In this document: piece by piece, positions 57,901 to 64,000 of the stretch
Numbering within the stretch: position 1 is the first letter of the stretch
How the letters are laid out: every line of letters begins with the position of its first letter
Source of the DNA: Oxyruncus cristatus
Lineage: Eukaryota > Chordata > Aves > Passeriformes > Cotingidae
Assembly (NCBI GenBank): GCA_013399855.1
Contig: VXAY01006698.1
Coordinates: 1,221,970-1,285,969 of the forward strand
DNA: 64,000 bases
Direction: 5' to 3'
Position numbers and translations under genes: made by a program
The notes under the pieces: generated by a model
What the model saw: only the letters and a program-made list of their open reading frames with translations
Database searches by the model: none
What the model was told of the DNA's origin: nothing

Positions 57901-60376
57901 AGAATTTAAATTTTGTCTAATCTGAATTGTTTGGTAGCATGAAAGAAAAGAACATTGATTCTATGCTCATACAAATATTTACAATGCAAGAGTAAACAGC
58001 TTCAGAGATCTCTGCAGAATTATGGCTCAGAAGCAAATCAGGATATTTGTATAATGTAAAAAGATTCAAATCCCAATGGGAGAAAACTTTACCAGTTTCA
58101 GGTTCTGCATTTAAAACCATGCTAAACAGTTACACTTTACAGCCATTATTCACATCATTGATCATACTGCTGTGGTTATCTCTGTCTGTCAAAATTCCAG
58201 ATAATGCTGTACTATAACTCCAGAATGCTATAATTCCAGATGCTTTAATATACTTACAGAGATTTCATTCTTGTCTGGAAAAGCAATTACACTCTATGCA
58301 AGTGCCAGTACACACTGTGGAATTTAGACTGTCAACTGTGACTGAATTCAGAATATCAGTTATTCTAAAATACCACCGGTGACTGTAGCTTGCTAGACAG
58401 CTTAGTAATACATTTGTTTCTGTGCTGTATGGAGACAAAATGCTTCAGATTTCTCAGAGTTTTTGTGTTCTTTTTCATAATTAGTGCCAGTGTTTTACCC
58501 AACACAAGTCTAAACATAACAACTTATGTTTCTGGATCTTAGAAAGTGCTGGTAGGAGAGACAGGTCTTCCACTGGTAGTAGAAAAACAGTAGGTCTTTG
58601 AGAAACGATGGCTTGCCATGACTTTCTAGGAGACATCTAATTTCTGGAAACTAACACTTGAATTTTTTGTATCAATTTATATTAATTTAAACCAACAATA
58701 AAAACCCCATAGGAATGAATAATAGAAACTGTGAATGGAATGAAAGTACTAGATCCTTTGCAAGCTTGAGATTTCTCCATCATATTATTCCTCAATAAAT
58801 TAGCACTCATTCATCCACCTACATAAGAGCTTTAATGGTTATTATATAGTTATAAGATGTTTATCTGAAGGGATTTCCACCATGACAACATACTTATGTA
58901 ATGAACATTTTACCTTGCAAGGATAAAGTTCTCTATATAGTTAAGCATAATGGTGATATCTTTGTATATATATATCCACTCTACACTCTTTCACAAACTC
59001 AGGCTGCAATTCACCCAGCTGAGAGACATGCATGGTATTTAAAAATCCTAACAATATTTGTCTCCAAACCACTTTGGAATACTTTACACTACGATGTTAT
59101 GATTCTCACCCTGCTAGACGTTTTGTCCAGACAAGGAAGCTTTAATATTTCCCAGTGATATAGGGGCCCAAGTTCTGGTTTTTAAAAATACATAGACTCT
59201 AAAATCTCTAAACCCATTTTCTGCAGTGAAATCAGACACTTTCATGCAGTGTAAAACTACAGGATAAAGGAAACAGGTATTTTTCCTTGGATACCAGGAG
59301 CATCCACTTGTAGCACTACTAACCTCTTGGCTCAAGTGTTCTAGTCAGCATTGCTGAGAACAGTATGAAGTTGTTTTGGAGGTCGGACTTATGTTCCTAC
59401 ATCAGTAGTGGATTATGGAAGCGTTTTCTCATATTTGGGTGGAGCACAGAAGGACAATGTATTCCCACTAAAGCCAGCATAGTCGTTTAAGGTCATTCTG
59501 CTACCAAATTTTGTTTGTTTGTTTGTTTGTTTGTTTTTTATGGAAATCTGCATCATACAAGCAGACCTTTTAAAAAAATCAAGAAAAAAAAGCCCCAAGT
59601 CAGAAAGAACTGCCCTGGTTAGAAGATTTTTAAAAATTTACTTCTATTTACATTTTTTTAAAATGTTTGCTTTTGTTTTCACTTTCATCATGTGAGATGC
59701 CTTTAGGAAGAACAAAAGGTGCCTCAAAAATGTTTGTGCTCCTTTTTAAAGTACTATGTGTGAGATAGAAAGGACTGACCATCCATTTCGGTGGAGTCAT
59801 CTCCTTTCATATGAGTTTAGGAGCTTTGCCTTTTTCTTTTTCAAACATGCTGTCCTTGTCTGTAGATTGGAAAACACCAGATTTTTCCATTTTTTTCCCC
59901 TGAAAGAATGTATCTTCGAAAAACCCATGGAGCTCATATTACCAATTTTTTGTGTTTTGAACTCAACTTGGCAGGAAGCATGCAGACAAAAGAATACATT
60001 TGAAGTAGAGGGCGAAGCGGAAATGATGCTGAGTTCACACATTTTACTGGTAGCCCTATAGTGCCACACTGTGGGTTCAACTCTTCCTCATCACTATTTC
60101 TTTACATCAGCATCTTTGGATTTCTTTTCATCCTTCAGCGTCCATGTGCTCCATCCACAAGGTTAACTTCTGCAGTCAAAAAATTAAGGAGAATGTTTTT
60201 TAAGGTAAGAACAGGAGGCACTGGCTCCCCGTTGTGCTCTTCCAGGACTGTAGGTAGTTTCTTTTCTAACGCCTTTATCTTCTCAACAGCTTGGAGATAA
60301 GGGAATCTACAAGGCCATCCATGAGCTGGACATTCTCCTTCCCTGGATTCAGGCCTACATACAAACCATCATATGA
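54796..60376 (+). CDS. IL26: Interleukin-26 (five coding exons, 170 aa)
   Basis: IL26 is a secreted, cationic IL-10-family cytokine; in human it signals through IL20RA/IL10RB and also binds DNA and kills bacteria. Exons 54796-54966, 55347-55403, 56856-56987, 60139-60204 and 60290-60376 join in phase 0 throughout and give 170 aa (human 171). Residues 1-23 form a signal peptide. ENLYIKATSLKSSVP, CSVRDQLLSFYVKNVF and GDKGIYKAIHELDILLPWIQ match IL26. Cysteines at 33, 79, 120 and 123 fit two disulfides. A basic cluster, KKLRRMFFK at 134-142, sits where human IL26 is strongly basic. N78-C79-S80 is a possible but poor glycosylation site. The start is the first ATG that gives a signal peptide. The gene is intact, with no frameshift. 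Confidence 0.97.
55347..55403 (+). CDS. IL26: IL26 coding exon 2
   Basis: 19 codons: KDLIKTTRLLKKSTKMLFM, aligning with human IRLLKKKTKKQFM. Flanked by ATTTTACAG and GTAAGA. Confidence 0.94.
56856..56987 (+). CDS. IL26: IL26 coding exon 3
   Basis: 44 codons starting TNCSVRDQLLSFYVKNVF and ending VLQVNMDAC. It carries Cys79 and Cys120. Confidence 0.95.
56988..60138 (+). other. IL26 intron 3
   Basis: The largest IL26 intron, 3.15 kb. It contains a TTTG repeat at 59509-59538. A GC-richer stretch near 57.1-57.4 kb has an open frame but no recognised similarity. Confidence 0.7.
59509..59538. repeat. (TTTG)n simple repeat
   Basis: Seven near-perfect TTTG units in IL26 intron 3. Confidence 0.9.
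60139..60204 (+). CDS. IL26: IL26 coding exon 4
   Basis: 22 codons: RPCAPSTRLTSAVKKLRRMF then FK, holding Cys123 and the basic cluster. Flanked by CATCCTTCAG and GTAAGA. Confidence 0.93.
60290..60376 (+). CDS. IL26: IL26 coding exon 5, with stop codon
   Basis: 28 codons plus TGA: GDKGIYKAIHELDILLPWIQ, the family's last-helix signature, then AYIQTII. Confidence 0.97.
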   Translation, partial: LGDKGIYKAIHELDILLPWIQAYIQTII

Positions 60377-60810
60377 AGAATGAGGAGGTGACAGACAACA
60401 TGCTGCTGCTGCTGTGCTAAAAGCACATCCTTACCCAAAAGGCCTGAAAATGAATCGAGAGCCAGATGTACCGTGTGTCTGTCAGTAACTGCGTCCCATG
60501 GAAGGAGATCCTCTGTAACACGGCAGCATAAACAGGGATTTTCATAAATTTTCACAGTTAGCCTGGCATAGCAGCTATGCCTGTTCTGCCTCTGGAGCAG
60601 CTACAGCATGCTGCTGTCCTTCTCATCCTGTCTGCCTGCCTGCCTGCCAGCTGCCACAGAGGCAGCGCTCAAACACATCAAGCCAGGATAACTTGGAATC
60701 TGCTACCCTAAGGATCAGACACAACGTCCCATGTGCCATGGGCATGATCTAGCCATGCCTTGTGTCACCTTGCATGAATACAGTTCAAATAAATGAGGAA
60801 CACTTTTGAA
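60377..60810 (+). terminator. IL26: IL26 3' UTR with poly(A) signal
   Basis: AATAAA at 60788-60793 is the first consensus signal after the stop. No ATTTA pentamer was seen before it, unlike IL22. A second AATAAA near 60957 is possible. Confidence 0.75.
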
Positions 60811-63800
60811 AATCCCTGCCCTAAGCTATATTTCTTTTGTTTTTTTTCTTTTTTGTAGATATATAACAGTACACACAAGCCATTCTGCACAAAAATAAGA
60901 AAAATAATTACATACTGCTTATCTTTATTGTTAATTTAAGATAATAATTGACCCCTAATAAACATACACCGATTTTTGTAAAAACTTTGGTCTAGGTTTC
61001 ATGTGTGGCCTTCAGATGTCACCTGATCTACATGAGATCAGACATGCAGATAACACAATAAATGGATTGGTTTGTCTAGGATTGTAAAGTGGTTTGAGAG
61101 AGATTTATGGAAGTTAATAGTGGTGGTTTCCAAAATGTCTCTCATATAGTATAGAATGAAGATGGATTTCTAATTTTATCACATTTTTAAATATTTACCA
61201 ATATTACGAACACATGCCCAAATCTGTATGTTTGGCACTTCCATGGGGCTGAGATTCCACAAAATTTCGGATCTCATAGTTCTGTTACGTAAGGAGCGTT
61301 GAATACATCAGTGTGCTGACACCAACAAACCTGAGCCAGTTCCTCTTCTGCATTGTGGTTTTCTGCAGCCAAGGAGTGTTGGCTGATTTCAGACAGGTGG
61401 TCTTTTCCAAGCTCCAATTAAATGTGCTCCCTAGCTGGGCTATGATCAGCACACCTTCATTTTCATTCCTTCAGGGAGCATTCAGAAACTCTCTGGGCCT
61501 GACAAGCCTGTGGTAGCTAGAGCAGTAGGAGACAGCCCAGCTGTTCCCACTCATGAACTCCTGAAAGGGCCACCACTGCTGCTAGTGGGCTGTTAATTTT
61601 CATCCACATGAGTTGTTAGTGGCTGGTGAGGGTTTAGGAGAGGGAAGAGCATCATCTCTTATTTAAACTGGCAAATCACTCCCCAGCATCCTGGAGGGGA
61701 GAAACAGGAAAGCTATGAGTAAATCCAGCTTGTGACCTACTTCTGTCACTAGCCTGTATTCCAGCAGTTCCTTACAACCCCACCTCACCTCTCCTTGTCT
61801 ACAAACTGTGTGTGACTTGTCCTTTCTGATGCCTCACAAACTGCTTCAGGTTAACTTAGCATTAAAGAATCATATTAGTTACATGTTAAAATATCAGACA
61901 AAGTGCAGTGGTGAATGCTCTTTGGAAATGCTTCTGACTGACTATGGTACCAGGACAAGCAAAAACAGTGTGCACTTCATGTGCTCAGTGTATTCCAGAG
62001 TTCAGCAGTCAGTGCCATGACACTAGAACACATTTTTTGCAGGGGCCCCTTGATGTCTCTGTGTTGATTTTAGTCATCGCATATAAAATATACTGGTTCT
62101 GGGGACCTGACTAGATGCACCTTTTAATGCATTGGGATAAACACTGGAGGTGGTTTGGTCTAACACTTCTATAAAGAAATGTATATACATGCTAGTTTCT
62201 GTTAGTTGAACATTTTCTTCTTTTACCATGTTTTCACCTGATTATGTATATCTCACATGTTTGATTAAAAAAAGGCCTGACCCAAAGAACTCTAAAAGGA
62301 GGAAAACATCCTACAGTCTCAGATACAGAAAATTCTCAGATAAATTCCATTTCTTGTCACTCTTCTGAAGATGGGAAATCAGTTATGCGGACAAAAGGAA
62401 ATAGGATGCATGAATAAACCAATGTTACACCTCACATAACTAGTCAGATGGTGACTGAAATCTTCTCTATGCAGAGTTCATATTTTTTTTAGCTGTATGA
62501 TTTTCACATCCTCTTTGATCTCCAGGTTCCTCAGACACTGACGTAAAAGGACAGAGCTTGGGAATAGACTGCCCAGGTGCCCACGGCAGAAGTAAAAGAG
62601 AAGAGCAAAATAAATATTTTGTAAGATAAATTCAGTTGTAAACTGTCCTATAAAAGCTAATCAGTAAATAATTCACAAAACCCCCACAATAAAAGAAGAG
62701 AGATAAAGGGACCCAACTAGTGAGTAATACATAATCTACTAAAACTGTTCCTTGGTCCTAAAGATTTAAACCTTTTCCTTGTGAGGGATAATAGACATAC
62801 CTAACAAAAATGTTCTTATGCATATATGTTCTTATTCCATGAGACAGCAAATGTAATGTGCCGCCCTACCAGTGATTTTTAAGTTTTACAGGGACCTGCC
62901 AATCCACAACTTACACAGACTAATATATAAAAGGCACAGGTAAGGAGATGAAAGCTGCCTTACGCCCCTGATTCCAGAGGAATACCAGCTCCAACTGAAT
63001 ACCTTGCATGTTTCGCAATGAGACACAGATTTACTCATGTATTTTATAAGACGTTACGTTGTTTCATTATTTGCATTTTATTACTAGAGGGAGTTGCAGT
63101 GTATGGCACACTAGGTTTTGTTGCAGTACTCTACCAGGCAAATGTATTTTATTTGAACATACTATAGACAGAAGTCTGAACATAACATTGCTGGCTCTGA
63201 GGAATCATTTCCAAATGATTTAGATCTTACTAAACTTCTTTGAAATTCTCTCCTTTACACAGTAAGGTGACACCTAGGAGGCTAACAACACCAGAACACA
63301 TTTGTAACTCACTCTTTTAGAATTCATGAAGCCAATTGTTACCAAAATAGCACATTCAGGGAGAAGAAACAGAAAAAGATGGCCCAGTGCTTTAATTAAC
63401 AGGAGGCTGCAGAGACAGACCTGGGCACATACAGGACACCACTGCTCTAAAGTGCAGGGCCCATCCTCACCACACATGGCTGGAGCAGGAGCCCGAATGT
63501 TTCCCGTGGCGTAACAGTTGTTCCATGGTGAGCTGGGCAGCAGGGGGATCCCAGGAAAGGAAGGTATGGCTGCCTGGCTGTATATTCACTTGCTCACCCC
63601 TAAGAGCATAACTCCACGATTTCAAATGTTTGTCCTGCAGACAAACAACTACATTGTAGTCCCACTGTCCTATGGAGTCAATATTCAATATCAGCTTGCA
63701 AATGTCAGGGGAAATGTCTAAGGGGATTACTAAACAAAATAATTTTTTTTTTCAATTGAAAACAAAATAGTTAATTAGATAAACAGTAGTAAAGGTAATA

Positions 63801-64000
63801 CCTTTAATGTCATGGTCTTTTTTGAGCATGTAATTTAATTTTCAATCAATACAATGTCCTTTTTCACGGATTTATTCACACAGCTCACCCATTTGTTTGT
63901 GAAGTTTAGGTCTACTCTTGGTTTTAATGTTTTTTGCCCAAACTCTGACGTATGGAATAGAAAATTGACCATGGGCATGGTTTCACCAGCCTTCATCAGA
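60811..64000. other. Intergenic DNA downstream of IL26
   Basis: No IFNG exon or other gene is recognised, and no repeat could be named. By conserved gene order IFNG should follow beyond the window. Confidence 0.55.

Overview
This window is vertebrate nuclear DNA, almost certainly from a bird. It is AT-rich, has long spliced genes with GT-AG introns, contains fragments of the CR1 LINE that dominates avian genomes, and carries two copies of an LTR type that is common in birds. I judge a non-galliform bird slightly more likely because of the LTR type, but that is weak inference and no species is named. Gene content and order (MDM1, then IL22, then IL26, all on the + strand) match the conserved amniote block that continues into IFNG. 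No IFNG exon was seen, so IFNG should lie beyond position 64000.

Region by region. 1-1900: AT-rich upstream DNA with no supported gene. About 1960-2520: a GC/CpG-rich promoter island interrupted by a 52-base run of N that probably hides the first coding exon of MDM1. 2855-26430: fourteen MDM1 coding exons, rebuilt from splice sites and protein similarity, giving about 721 codons when six expected first-exon residues are included. The introns hold an LTR (14428-14991, minus), three CR1 tails and simple repeats. 26431-26950: MDM1 3' UTR. About 27000-38100: intergenic DNA with a truncated LTR at 31970 and a poly-T tract broken by NNN. 38110-41070: the complete IL22 gene with TATA box, 5' noncoding exon, five coding exons (191 aa) and an AU-rich 3' UTR. 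41080-54600: intergenic DNA with one longer CR1 fragment (about 50385-50775) and two unexplained exon-like open frames near 48.2-49.5 kb. 54612-60793: the complete IL26 gene with TATA box, five coding exons (170 aa) and a poly(A) signal. 60800-64000: intergenic DNA toward IFNG, nothing recognised.

MDM1 encodes a microtubule-binding centriole protein and is functionally unrelated to its neighbours. IL22 and IL26 are sister IL-10-family cytokines. They share the five-coding-exon, all-phase-0 layout and the four-cysteine helical fold. In mammals both signal through receptors containing IL10RB and act on epithelia, and they are expressed by the same lymphocyte types as IFNG.

I found no clearly new biological system. 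The observations most worth a check are the exon-like open frames between IL22 and IL26 (48239-48901 on + and 48898-49530 on -), the loss of the key tyrosine in the third MDM1 repeat, the basic C-terminal tail on IL22, and the MDM1 first exon lost in the assembly gap.
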